Assembly: GCF_004765815.2 (NCBI RefSeq)
Contig: NZ_SBIS02000007.1
Location: 124,001-188,000, forward strand
Reading direction: 5' to 3'
Origin: Halorussus salinus
GTDB lineage: Archaea > Halobacteriota > Halobacteria > Halobacteriales > Haladaptataceae
DNA: 64,000 nt
Numbering within the stretch: the stretch's first letter is position 1; the number at the start of each line of letters is the position of its first letter. The position numbers and the translations under genes were made by a program. Below the pieces are notes generated by a model, which worked only from the letters and a program-made list of their open reading frames with translations, was not told the origin of the DNA and did not search any database. Shown here one piece after another: positions 27,071 through 35,119 of this stretch.

Positions 27071-28009
27071 TCACTCGGTCGGCGAGCGACCGGCGACCGC
27101 GGTCTGCATCGCCTCGGAGTTGAACGCGCTTCCCGCGTTCCCGCCGCCATCTAGCAGGATGACGCCCGCCGACGAGCCGGTGAGTTCCGCGAACTCCTCG
27201 ATGGCGCGGTCGGCCGCGGCTTGGGCCTCGTGGCCCGATTCGAGGTGGCGGACCGCCCGCCGGGTGAGCGTCGTCTTGGCGATGTCCTCGCCAGCGCCCG
27301 TCGCACTGGCCGCGCCCGCGGGGGCCGCGAAGAAGCCGCTCCCGATTTGGGGCACGTCGCCGACCCGGCCCGCCAGCGCGAGCCACCGGCCGCCGGTCGA
27401 GGTCGCGGCCGCGAACTCGTCGCTCGCGGGGTCGTAGGCGACCGCGCCCACGGTGTCGTGGTCCTTCGGGTCGCGGTCGGTCGGGTCCTCGTTCGCCGAA
27501 TCGTCGCCCTCCGCGTCGTCCGGACTCCCGCCGAACTTCTCGGTCAGCCAGTCGAGGTGTTCGCGGGGGGTGCCCTCCGGCGTCGAGTCGAGGTCGGCCC
27601 ACTTCTCGCGGGTCTCCTCGGACCAGAGGTCCACGCCGGTCTCGACCCCGAAGTCGGCGGCGAGTTCGACCGCGCGGTCGCCCGAGACGAGGACGTGAGG
27701 GGTCTCGTCCATGACGACGCGCGCGGCACTGACGGCGTGTTCGACACCGGGCATCGAGCAGGCCGCACCCGCCTCGCGGTCGTCGGTCATCAGGCCCGCG
27801 TCGGTCCGAATCGCGCCGTCGCTCTGGACCGCACCCCCGACTCCGGCGTTGAATCGCGGCGAGGATTCGAGGACTCGGGTGGCCTCCTCGACCGCATCGA
27901 CGACCGACGACTCGGCCGCGCCGGTCTCGGCCGCGTCGTTTAGCACTGCCTGTCGGGGTTCGGGTTCGTCCGGGGCGCTTCCGGCCCCGCCGTGTACGAT
28001 GACGTGCAT
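27071..28009 (-). CDS. Isoaspartyl peptidase/L-asparaginase (Ntn hydrolase)
   Basis: Plant-type asparaginase family, autocleaved into two chains at the nucleophilic Thr. 312 residues. MHVIVHGGAG at the N-terminus, RFNAGVGG, the cleavage site HDTVGAVAYD near 185 (Thr nucleophile), STGG and the GDVPQIGSGFFA loop, ATGAGEDI. A long acidic linker (about 160-182) precedes the cleavage point, as often in halophiles. Start at MHVIVHGG (28009) matches the family exactly. It degrades asparagine or repairs isoaspartyl peptides. Convergent with the pentapeptide gene; T6 at 27060-27065 lies between. Confidence 0.92.
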   Translation of the reverse strand: MHVIVHGGAGSAPDEPEPRQAVLNDAAETGAAESSVVDAVEEATRVLESSPRFNAGVGGAVQSDGAIRTDAGLMTDDREAGAACSMPGVEHAVSAARVVMDETPHVLVSGDRAVELAADFGVETGVDLWSEETREKWADLDSTPEGTPREHLDWLTEKFGGSPDDAEGDDSANEDPTDRDPKDHDTVGAVAYDPASDEFAAATSTGGRWLALAGRVGDVPQIGSGFFAAPAGAASATGAGEDIAKTTLTRRAVRHLESGHEAQAAADRAIEEFAELTGSSAGVILLDGGGNAGSAFNSEAMQTAVAGRSPTE

Positions 28010-28123
28010 GCGATGGAGTGGTTCGCCATCGGCCTTAAAATCGGGCTCCTCGGCAAGCCACCTCGCTCGCACCCTCCTCCAGAACCCAAACAGCTACGTG
28101 CGCCGACCAATCACTAACCAGAC

Positions 28124-28831
28124 ATGCCGACCTATCTCAGAGACGACGCCACGGACCTCCGGGTAATCGACCGCTGGGACGACGGCGTTGGCTGGCTCGC
28201 CGCGCCCGCCGAGGAGACCCGCCGTGCCAGCCACGCGGTTCGAGGCGACGAGGGTGGCGTCTGGCTGTTCGACCCCATCGACGCGCCGGGCGTGGACGAC
28301 CTCGTGGCCGAGTTGGGCGAGGTCGCGGGGGTCGCGGTGCTGTCGAACTACCACGCCCGCGACGCCGGCGCTATCGCCCGACGACACGACGTGCCCGTCT
28401 CCCTCCCGGCGTCGATGACCCGCGTCGAGGAGCGCGTCGATGCGCCGGTCGAACGCTTCAGCGGGACGCTCGGCGACTCCGGGTTCCGAGTCCGGACGCG
28501 GACGCCGCTACCGGGGTGGCGCGAGTCGGTCGCCTACCGGCCCGACGACGGGACCCTCTACGCGCCGGACATGCTCGGGACCGCGCCGCTGTACCGCGTC
28601 GGCGACGAACGACTCGGCGTCTACCTCTTCCGGCGACCCGTCCCTCCTCGGGAACTGTTCGAGGGATTCGACGTGGCCCGAATCGTAGTCGGTCACGGCG
28701 AGGGCGTCTTCGAGCGTCCCGACGAAGCACTGGAAGACGCGCTGTCGGGAGCGCGCGAGCGGTTCCCGCGGGCGCTGGTCGAGAACGGCGCGAGTCAGCT
28801 CCGGGCGCTGGCCGGGGCGATGTGGGAATGA
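28124..28831 (+). CDS. Hypothetical protein with degenerate metallo-beta-lactamase-like layout
   Basis: 235 residues. VWLFDPIDAPGVDDLV, VAVLSNYHARDAGAIARRHDVPV, LYAPDMLGTAPLY and IVVGHGEGVF follow the strand/loop order of metallo-beta-lactamase fold proteins. The HxHxDH zinc motif is reduced to YHARDAGA, so catalysis is doubtful. Function unknown. It is divergent from the asparaginase gene and precedes icd by about 95 bp. Confidence 0.7.
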   Translation: MPTYLRDDATDLRVIDRWDDGVGWLAAPAEETRRASHAVRGDEGGVWLFDPIDAPGVDDLVAELGEVAGVAVLSNYHARDAGAIARRHDVPVSLPASMTRVEERVDAPVERFSGTLGDSGFRVRTRTPLPGWRESVAYRPDDGTLYAPDMLGTAPLYRVGDERLGVYLFRRPVPPRELFEGFDVARIVVGHGEGVFERPDEALEDALSGARERFPRALVENGASQLRALAGAMWE

Positions 28832-28893
28832 GTCACGTCCACGAACTAGGAATATTAGGACGTATGGAGGGCTCGCAGGACTAAACGGTAGCC

Positions 28894-28901
28894 CTTTTAT
28901 T
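28894..28901 (+). promoter_or_regulatory. TATA box of icd
   Basis: CTTTTATT lies about 29 bases before the icd ATG at 28927, in an otherwise GC-rich gap. Confidence 0.6.
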
Positions 28902-28926
28902 CCTCTCGCTCGCAGATTCGAGTGTC

Positions 28927-30204
28927 ATGAGCTACGACAAGGTGGAAGTCCCCGAAGGCGGGGAGCCGGTTACCGTCGCGGAGGAAGGCGAAGACGGACT
29001 CGACGTACCCGAGAATCCGATCATCCCCATCATCCACGGGGACGGAATCGGGCAGGACGTGGGTCCTGCCGCCCAGAAGGTCCTCAGCAAGGCCGCAGAG
29101 GAGACAGGCCGCGAGGTCCACTGGATGCGACTCTACGCCGGTGAGAGCGCACGACAGAAGTACGGCGAGGACGTGAACCTCCCCGACGAGACCGTCGAGG
29201 CCATCCGCGAACATCGCGTCGCCATCAAGGGGCCGCTCACGACCCCCGTCGGCGCTGGCTTCCGGTCGCTGAACGTCGCCCTGCGCCAGACGCTCGACCT
29301 CTACGCGAACGTCCGACCGACCTACTACCTCGACGGCGTTCCCTCCCCGATGAAAGCGCCCGAGGAGATGGACATGGTGACGTTCCGGGAGAACACCGAG
29401 GACGTGTACGCCGGTATCGAGTGGGAAGCCGGAACCGACGAGGCCGAGAAGGTCCGGAACTTCGTCGAGGACGAGATGGACTTCGACGGCGTCATGCACG
29501 ACGGCCCCATCGGTCTCGGTCTCAAGCCCATCTCCGAGAAGGGTAGCAAGCGCCTCGTCCGCGAGGCCATCGACTACGCCATCGAGAACGACCGCGACAA
29601 GGTCACGCTCGTCCACAAGGGCAACATCATGAAGTTCACCGAGGGCCAGTTCGGCGACTGGGGTATGGAAGTCGCCGACGAGGAGTACCCCGACGACGAG
29701 GTCTTCGCCGCGCCCGACTCCCTCTGGGAGGAGCAAGACGAAGTGGACATCCCCGAAGACGCCGTGATGGTCGAGGAGCGCCTCGCCGACGCGATGCTCC
29801 AGTGGATGCAGCTTCGCACCGACGAGTTCGACGTGCTGGCGATGCCGAACCTCAACGGCGACTACCTCAGCGACGCCGCGGGTGCCCAAATCGGCGGTCT
29901 GGGCATCGCGCCCGGCGCGAACTTCGGTGACAACCGCTGTCTCGCCGAACCGGTCCACGGCTCCGCGCCCAAGCGAGCGGGTCAGGACAAGGCCAACCCG
30001 AGCGCGCTCATCCTCTCGGGTCGGCTCCTGTTCGAGTACCTCGGCTGGGAGGACACCGGCCAGCTCATCCGCGACGCCGTCGAGGAGACCATCTCGTCGG
30101 GCAAGGTCACGTACGACCTCGAACGGCAGATCGAGGGCGGCGAGAAGCTCTCGACCACCGAGTACGCCGAGGCCATCTGCGAGAACATCGAAGACCTCGC
30201 GTAG
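28927..30204 (+). CDS. icd: Isocitrate dehydrogenase (NADP+)
   Basis: TCA-cycle oxidative decarboxylation of isocitrate to 2-oxoglutarate. 425 residues. IHGDGIGQDVGPA, GPLTTPVGAGFRSLNVALRQ (substrate-binding Ser and Arg residues), YANVRPTYYLDGVPSP, FRENTEDVYAGIEW, LVHKGNIMKFTEG (Lys), NLNGDYLSDAAGAQIGG (Asp metal ligands) and EPVHGSAPKRAG near the coenzyme site. All catalytic elements are intact. It is similar in layout to Haloferax Icd. A 17-bp tandem duplication follows its stop. Confidence 0.97.
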   Translation: MSYDKVEVPEGGEPVTVAEEGEDGLDVPENPIIPIIHGDGIGQDVGPAAQKVLSKAAEETGREVHWMRLYAGESARQKYGEDVNLPDETVEAIREHRVAIKGPLTTPVGAGFRSLNVALRQTLDLYANVRPTYYLDGVPSPMKAPEEMDMVTFRENTEDVYAGIEWEAGTDEAEKVRNFVEDEMDFDGVMHDGPIGLGLKPISEKGSKRLVREAIDYAIENDRDKVTLVHKGNIMKFTEGQFGDWGMEVADEEYPDDEVFAAPDSLWEEQDEVDIPEDAVMVEERLADAMLQWMQLRTDEFDVLAMPNLNGDYLSDAAGAQIGGLGIAPGANFGDNRCLAEPVHGSAPKRAGQDKANPSALILSGRLLFEYLGWEDTGQLIRDAVEETISSGKVTYDLERQIEGGEKLSTTEYAEAICENIEDLA

Positions 30205-30215
30205 AGTCGCCGCGC

Positions 30216-30249
30216 TTTCGACCGCATCCCGTTTTCGACCGCATCCCGT
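30216..30249. repeat. Exact 17-bp tandem duplication after icd
   Basis: TTTCGACCGCATCCCGT occurs twice back to back (30216-30232 and 30233-30249), followed by CTTTCTTTT. The repeated T-rich starts and the trailing T tract suggest a duplicated transcription-end signal for icd. Confidence 0.6.
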
Positions 30250-30330
30250 CTTTCTTTTCGCACGTCCACCGTCGCCTGCCAGTCGATACGGTAACCGAAT
30301 CGGCTTCATAAATTTAAATTCAACGAGGGA

Positions 30331-30347
30331 GAGATTTATAAAATCTC
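30331..30347 (+). promoter_or_regulatory. Palindrome overlapping the TATA box of the helical-repeat gene
   Basis: GAGATTT-ATA-AAATCTC, a 7-bp perfect inverted repeat whose centre is the TATA box TTTATAAAA. It is centred 26 bases before the ATG at 30365, so the transcript is probably leaderless. A dimeric repressor bound here would block TBP. A second AT-rich element, AAATTTAAATT, lies at 30311-30321. Confidence 0.5.
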
Positions 30348-30364
30348 GCGTGAGAGGATACCAT

Positions 30365-31255
30365 ATGAGTGCGCCGCAAGCTCCGGGGACCGGAAGCCGA
30401 CTCGACAGGTGGCTGGAATCGAACCTCTCGGAACTCCTCCCGTGGAAGCACCGCGCCGAGGCGGTCTACCACGAGAAGCGCGCGGAATCGGCGCGCGGGA
30501 GCGACTACGAGACCGCCCGCGACCACTACGAGGAGGCCGTCAGCCTCCGCGGCCGCCTCGGCGACTCCGAGCGAGCGATGGCGCTCGGCACGGAGTTGGC
30601 CACCCTCGCCCGCGAGCGGGGCGACGACGCCACCGCGCTCGACCACTACGAGCGCGTGGTCGAACTCCGCGCCCGCCGGGAGGACGCCCGCGGGGCGCTC
30701 GACGCGCTCGAACCGATGCTCGACCTCCTCGAAGCGCGGGGGAGCGACGACGAACTCGCCGAGCGGTGGGGCCACGCGCTGATGATTCTCGGGAAGGCCG
30801 AGCCGGGCGAAATCGCCGACCAGCGCCGCGACGAGTTGATTCGGCGGTACGCCGACCAAATCCACAGCGAGGACAGCGCCGGACGCCTCTACGGGTTCGC
30901 GCTCACGCGCCTGCTGGCGGGCGAGGAGGACGAGGGCGCGGCGCTACTGGACGCGACGTGGGAGCGGCGCGACGTAGTGCGCGAGCAGGTCGGCCAGTTC
31001 CTCGTCGTCCTCGCGGCGGGCGTCGGCCGGGTCGCTCACGCCGACCTCACGGACCGCGAGGAGACCCTCGACTTCGTGGCCGACCACCGCGAGAAGCTTT
31101 CGGACCCCGCGAGGGCGCTGTTCGACCGACTCTACGAGGGCGAGACCGACGTGGACCCCGACGAACTGAAGACCGGCGTCGAGCCGAACGACGGCGCGGA
31201 ACTCCGCGCGGTCGAGGCCGAGGTGTTCGGGGACCTCCTCGAACGGCTGGACTGA
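30365..31255 (+). CDS. TPR-like helical-repeat protein
   Basis: 296 residues. At least three degenerate TPR-type helix pairs are visible (about 45-145): ARDHYEEAVSLRGRLGDSERA, then ALDHYERVVELRARREDARGA, with the usual Y/A positions. The C-terminal half (150-296) is helical with LLAGEEDEGAALLDATWERR and no known motif. No membrane span. It probably acts as a protein-interaction scaffold. Expression appears controllable through the palindromic TATA region. Downstream lies a copy of the dispersed repeat. Confidence 0.65.
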   Translation: MSAPQAPGTGSRLDRWLESNLSELLPWKHRAEAVYHEKRAESARGSDYETARDHYEEAVSLRGRLGDSERAMALGTELATLARERGDDATALDHYERVVELRARREDARGALDALEPMLDLLEARGSDDELAERWGHALMILGKAEPGEIADQRRDELIRRYADQIHSEDSAGRLYGFALTRLLAGEEDEGAALLDATWERRDVVREQVGQFLVVLAAGVGRVAHADLTDREETLDFVADHREKLSDPARALFDRLYEGETDVDPDELKTGVEPNDGAELRAVEAEVFGDLLERLD

Positions 31256-31284
31256 ACCGGCGCGAGCGACGGCGGAACTCCTGT

Positions 31285-31435
31285 CTCGGCGCGCGGGGCG
31301 CGGCGCGCTCGTGCGCCGCACCAACTGCGCGAGGGATGAGGACCGCAACGCAGTGAGGACCGCAATCGGTTGGGGAGGTGTGTGGCTGATGCGGTGCTGT
31401 GCGGTCGCGGTGACTCCTTTGAGTCGGCAGTAGCT
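31285..31435 (+). repeat. Dispersed intergenic repeat, copy A
   Basis: Blocks in order: CGGCGCGCGGGGCGCGGCG, GCGCGAGGGATGAG (31327-31340), CAACGCAG, CGGTTGGGGAGGTGTG (31367-31382), GCGGTGCTGTGCGGT (31391-31405), GACTCC and GAGTCGGCAGTAG. The same order occurs at 49.3 kb and, inverted, at 45.4 kb. It fills the convergent gap between the helical-repeat gene and the cupin gene. 31436-31572 shows a purine/pyrimidine pattern of repeated CGACTTCTG words but no gene. Confidence 0.65.
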
Positions 31436-31572
31436 AGCTTCGACTCGACTTCTGGTGCAGCAACTTGCTCCGATTCGACTTCTGCTGTGGCGACTCTTCG
31501 ATTCGACCTCCACTATCAACTCCGAGACCGGTCTCCGATAGCGACAATTGAAAATTCCACAGAAACCGCTTT

Positions 31573-31911
31573 TCAGTCCTTCCAGTCCGGGTTCTCCCGA
31601 GGAGGGCTGAACACGTCCACGCCCTCGACCGGCACGTCCCCGCGGTTCTCGGCGGCGTGGGGTTCCTCACCCGGAATGGCGTACGAATCGCCCTCGCTCA
31701 CGGCCAACTCGTCGCCGTCCACGAGGAAGGTGAGCGTCCCCTGCGTGATGTAGCCGGTCTGCTCGTGGGGGTGGCTGTGTTCGGGCACCGCCGCGCCGGG
31801 TTCGATTTCGAAGTGCTGGACGTTCATCTCGTCGGCTCCCGCGAGCAACGACAGGTGGACGCCATCGACGGCTTCGGTGGACTCCTCGGCGTCTGTGGGT
31901 ACGACTTCCAT
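31573..31911 (-). CDS. Small cupin-domain protein
   Basis: 112-residue single cupin barrel. Metal-site motifs PEHSHPHEQTGYITQG (H-x-H-x4-E pattern, 44-59) and the second motif GDSYAIPGEEPHAAENRG with His near 86. Small cupins of this kind are metal-binding enzymes or sensors of unknown substrate. ATG at 31911. Lies 80 bp downstream of the hmgA start-side? No: it follows hmgA on the other side of a divergent-free gap, both on the minus strand, with the cupin upstream of hmgA. Confidence 0.85.
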   Translation of the reverse strand: MEVVPTDAEESTEAVDGVHLSLLAGADEMNVQHFEIEPGAAVPEHSHPHEQTGYITQGTLTFLVDGDELAVSEGDSYAIPGEEPHAAENRGDVPVEGVDVFSPPRENPDWKD

Positions 31912-31991
31912 GGTCGCGTGTACCGAGGAGCGCAAGCGACGTAAAGGTTCGAGTACGGGAAAGCGACGAGCGCACCCTCCGCTCGCCCGTC

Positions 31992-33248
31992 TCAGCGCCC
32001 GAGGTCCTCGTGGGCGCTCGACAGGTTCCGGGAGGCCAGCGCCGCCAGCAGGGAGAGTTCTCCGGCGAGCGCGCCCACCGCGATGATTTCGGCGAGCGCG
32101 TCGGCGTTGCTTCCCGCGGGGTCGCCGCCGCCGCGCAGTCCGAGTACGTCGAGGGCTTCGGATTGGGTCCCGAGTTTCGTGCCGCCGCCGACCGTGCCGA
32201 CCTCCAGACTGGCGAGGCTCACGCTGGCGTAGAGCGCGTCGTCGCGCGCCTCGACGGTCGTGATGGCGTTGGACCCTTCCACGACCTGCGCGGCGTCCTG
32301 CCCGGTGGCGAGGAACGCCGCGGCGACGACGTTCGCGGCGTGGGCGTTGAACCCGAGGCTCCCCGCCTTGGCGGAGCCGACGAGATTCTTGCGCGTGTTG
32401 GCCTCCTCGATGGCCTCGGGCGTCGTGTGCAGGCGCTGTTCGACCGTCTCGCGCGGGATTTCCACGTCGGCGGTGACGCTCCGGCCGCGACCCTCGACGG
32501 CGTTGATTGCGGCCGGTTTCTTGTCGGTGCAGAGGTTGCCCGAGAGCGCGACGAGCGAGGCGGGCGTCTCGTCCTCCACGAGGTCGGCGGCCTCTCGGGT
32601 GGCGATAGTTACCATGTTCATCCCCATCGCGTCCTTGGTGTCGTAGACGAACCGGAGGAACACCGAGTCGCCGACGACGTAGGTGTCCACGTCCAGCAAC
32701 TCGCCGTGACTGGTGGTCGATTCCGCGGCTTCCCGGAGTCGGTCGGTGTTCTCGCCGACCCACGAGACGACCTCCTCGGCCTCCGCGATTCCGGCGACGC
32801 GGAACACCGGCGCGCGGGTCATCCCCGATTTCGTAACGCGGGCGTCCGCACCACCCGACCGGGCGATGACCGAGCAGCCACGGTTCACGCTCGCCACGAG
32901 CGCGCCCTCTGTCGTCGCCAGCGGAAGGTAGAACTGCCCGTCGGCCGCGCCGCCCGCGACCTCGACCGGGCCGACGACGCCCATCGGAATCTGAGCCGCG
33001 CCGAGCATGTTCTCGACGTTCGTATCGGCGACCTGCTCGGCGTCGAGCGCGTAGTCGCCGACGGTCTCCAAGTCGGCGTCGGTCTCGGCTTCGAGGAGCC
33101 TCCTGCGCGCCGTCGCGGCGGTCTCGGCGTCGGTGCGGTCGTCGAGTTCGTGGAGTCGCAGTTCGCCCTCGCGGACCAGTTCGGCGAGCGCGTCGGGGTC
33201 GCTCGCGGCGGTGGCGTCCCCGTCGTTCGCGCCGGAGTCGTCGGTCAT
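31992..33248 (-). CDS. hmgA: 3-hydroxy-3-methylglutaryl-CoA reductase, class I
   Basis: Makes mevalonate for archaeal isoprenoid lipids using NADPH; the target of statins. 418 residues. ENMLGAAQIPMGVVGP, the catalytic Glu in ATTEGALVASVNRG, DAMGMNMVTIATREA (NADPH side), NLCTDKKPAAIN with the catalytic Lys, GSLGFNAHAANVVAA with the catalytic His, and GTVGGGTKLGTQSEA. Everything is intact. ATG at 33248 starts an acidic N-terminus (MTDDSGANDGD); the frame stays open farther upstream but without family sequence. Confidence 0.96.
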   Translation of the reverse strand: MTDDSGANDGDATAASDPDALAELVREGELRLHELDDRTDAETAATARRRLLEAETDADLETVGDYALDAEQVADTNVENMLGAAQIPMGVVGPVEVAGGAADGQFYLPLATTEGALVASVNRGCSVIARSGGADARVTKSGMTRAPVFRVAGIAEAEEVVSWVGENTDRLREAAESTTSHGELLDVDTYVVGDSVFLRFVYDTKDAMGMNMVTIATREAADLVEDETPASLVALSGNLCTDKKPAAINAVEGRGRSVTADVEIPRETVEQRLHTTPEAIEEANTRKNLVGSAKAGSLGFNAHAANVVAAAFLATGQDAAQVVEGSNAITTVEARDDALYASVSLASLEVGTVGGGTKLGTQSEALDVLGLRGGGDPAGSNADALAEIIAVGALAGELSLLAALASRNLSSAHEDLGR

Positions 33249-33710
33249 GTCCGGGCGATGGCGCGCGCGGCCCCTAACAGTTCTCATTCGGGTTGGGCAC
33301 GCGAATCGGCGGCGACGATTCGCTCGGCCGACAGGCGACGACTCGCTCGGCCGACCGGCGACGCGGCCGACTTCGCCACGGGAGGCCGCGACCACTTTTA
33401 CTTTCACCGCGCACATGGATGAGGTATATGGCGGTCTCGGTCGTAGCCGTACTCGGTCCCGGCGTGGCCGACCGGAGCGGGTGAGTTCCTGCACCAGCGC
33501 CTCCTCGGTCGGGGTGCGACCCCAGCCAGTTCGATTCGGTCTCCACCCGACTGCTGTCATCCACCCCATCGCGCACCCCTGCCGCCACCGCGGGACCGCT
33601 CGCCGCGACCGCGACGAAATCCGAGAGGGAGGCGTCCCTCGCCGATTCGCGGTCCGTGTAGCTTTCTGAGACTGGTGAAACCCGTCTCGACCGTCCCGAC
33701 GCTGGCCGTC
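33249..33710. other. 462-bp gene-free stretch with a 23-bp tandem repeat
   Basis: No convincing gene. Tandem units of 23 bp, GGCGACGATTCGCTCGGCC.. at 33311-33333 and GGCGACGACTCGCTCGGCC.. at 33334-33356, with a truncated third unit (33357-33371). Farther right a minus-strand frame around 33430-33670 has an acidic, haloarchaea-like composition but no plausible start, and could be the remains of a gene. Confidence 0.45.
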
Positions 33711-34241
33711 TCAGAGCAACCGATAGTGCCCGCGACTCTCGCTGACCTCGCCGCGCCGGGTTAGTTTGTCGAGCGCGTCGCGGACGTACTCCGCCGGGAC
33801 GCCCTCGTCGCTCGCGTAGGCGACGACTTCCTCCTCGGTGGGCCGGTCGAGGTCCCGCAGAGCCGCCAGTACGGTGTCCTTGCGCGAGGAGCCCCGCGTG
33901 CTGGCCGACCGGTTCTCGACGCGCTCGGCGGCCGCCTCTACTTCGTCGCTGTCGATGCCCGACGCTTCGAGGTACTCGTCGTCGGCGACGACGGCCTCCT
34001 CGACCTGCGACTCCATCTCGGCGAACGAGTCCAGTTCCGCGAACGCCTCGCCCTCGCCCTGCCGGTTGGCGAGCATCGACGAGCGGACCTCGCGGGCGTG
34101 TTCCTCGTCGTCGGTCTCCACGAACGTCTTCAACTTCTCGAACTTCCGGCGCTTCCCACAGCGGGGACACTGCGTGGTCTCCGGGCGGCCCTCTACGATT
34201 GTGAGCGCCTGACAGTCGCTACAGCCGACGACGGCGTACAT
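33711..34241 (-). CDS. Zinc-ribbon plus winged-helix protein (DUF5817-like)
   Basis: 176 residues. An N-terminal zinc ribbon with C7-x2-C10 (VGCSDCQAL) and C25-x2-C28 (CPRCGKRRKF), a charged helical middle (40-115), then a C-terminal winged helix (about 120-176, DTVLAALRDLDRPTEEEVVAYA, YVRDALDKLTRRGEV). This layout suggests a nucleic-acid-binding regulator or replication/recombination accessory factor; the role is unknown. A CGAAAAAGCC TATA-like element is 28 bases upstream on the minus strand. Confidence 0.78.
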   Translation of the reverse strand: MYAVVGCSDCQALTIVEGRPETTQCPRCGKRRKFEKLKTFVETDDEEHAREVRSSMLANRQGEGEAFAELDSFAEMESQVEEAVVADDEYLEASGIDSDEVEAAAERVENRSASTRGSSRKDTVLAALRDLDRPTEEEVVAYASDEGVPAEYVRDALDKLTRRGEVSESRGHYRLL

Positions 34242-34490
34242 ACTCCTCGGTCGGGCTTTTTCGTACGTGAATCTTCGGACTCAGAGGGGTTGAGACGGCT
34301 TCGAGACGTGTGTAGATTTCTTTTGTACAGATTTTTCTTGCCCTTGGGATTCGACGGGCGACTCCTCGACTGCCGACACGGCGGGTCCCGCCCGAGACCC
34401 CGACCTGACTTCGACCTGACACCGACCCGACCGCGCCCCGTCGCGTATCCGGTAGCCACAAAAACGAGCGGTCCCAAGACCGACGTAGCA

Positions 34491-34814
34491 ATGGTCTCGG
34501 CCGCCACAGTCATCGGGTTCCTGCTCATCATGGTCGTCAACACCGTCCTCGCGGCGGTCTCCATCCGGTTTTTCAGGCTCCGCCTCTCGACGCAGTGGGG
34601 TGCCGTGGTGTACTCGGCGGTGTTCATCCCGCTGATGTACTTCGTCACCACCATCCTGCTGTCGGGGTTCATCGGTTTCGGCGGGAGCGGCGTCGAGGAC
34701 AGGGGGACGGCCCTCATCATGGTCTGGGTGATTCCGTTCACGCTGGCGGTGTCGCTCGAACTGTTCTGGATGCCCGCGCCCGACGAGGTCGAACTGCCCG
34801 AACAGACGGGGTAG
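34491..34814 (+). CDS. Three-helix membrane protein of unknown function
   Basis: 107 residues: helices at about 3-24, 38-62 and 76-93, with a Gly-rich loop (GFIGFGGSGVED). The ends are polar, the C-terminus acidic (DEVELPEQTG). Resembles small haloarchaeal membrane proteins of no known function. ATG at 34491 was chosen; the longer frame upstream reads as GC-rich non-coding sequence. Confidence 0.65.
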   Translation: MVSAATVIGFLLIMVVNTVLAAVSIRFFRLRLSTQWGAVVYSAVFIPLMYFVTTILLSGFIGFGGSGVEDRGTALIMVWVIPFTLAVSLELFWMPAPDEVELPEQTG

Positions 34815-35119
34815 AGTCGAGTCATTCGTCCCGCTGACGACTGGACGAGAGACGATATTTGGAGCGAAGACCAGTTACGAAGTCCCCATCCGGTCACTAC
34901 AGACCGAGTTATCGTGAGAATCTCGGCAACCACGGTCAGAGAGAACACTTCTGAAGCCTCCGCCCGCTCGCGGCCCCTTCACCCCACCCACGGTAGATTG
35001 ACGAGTCGAGTTCTTCCGGTGGACTGGTCAGGCGAAGATTGGGACGACCTGTCGGGTTAGGCGACGGGATTCCGAGGAGACCCCGTGGCTTTTCCCGCCG
35101 TGGCGCGTACCCCGCGGAC
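34815..35119. other. 305-bp intergenic region, nothing firm
   Basis: Between the three-helix membrane protein and ribose-1,5-bisphosphate isomerase. No RNA gene, strong hairpin or clear TATA box was found. A minus-strand frame (34936-35121) is open but Pro/Arg-rich and without a promoter. Confidence 0.4.
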
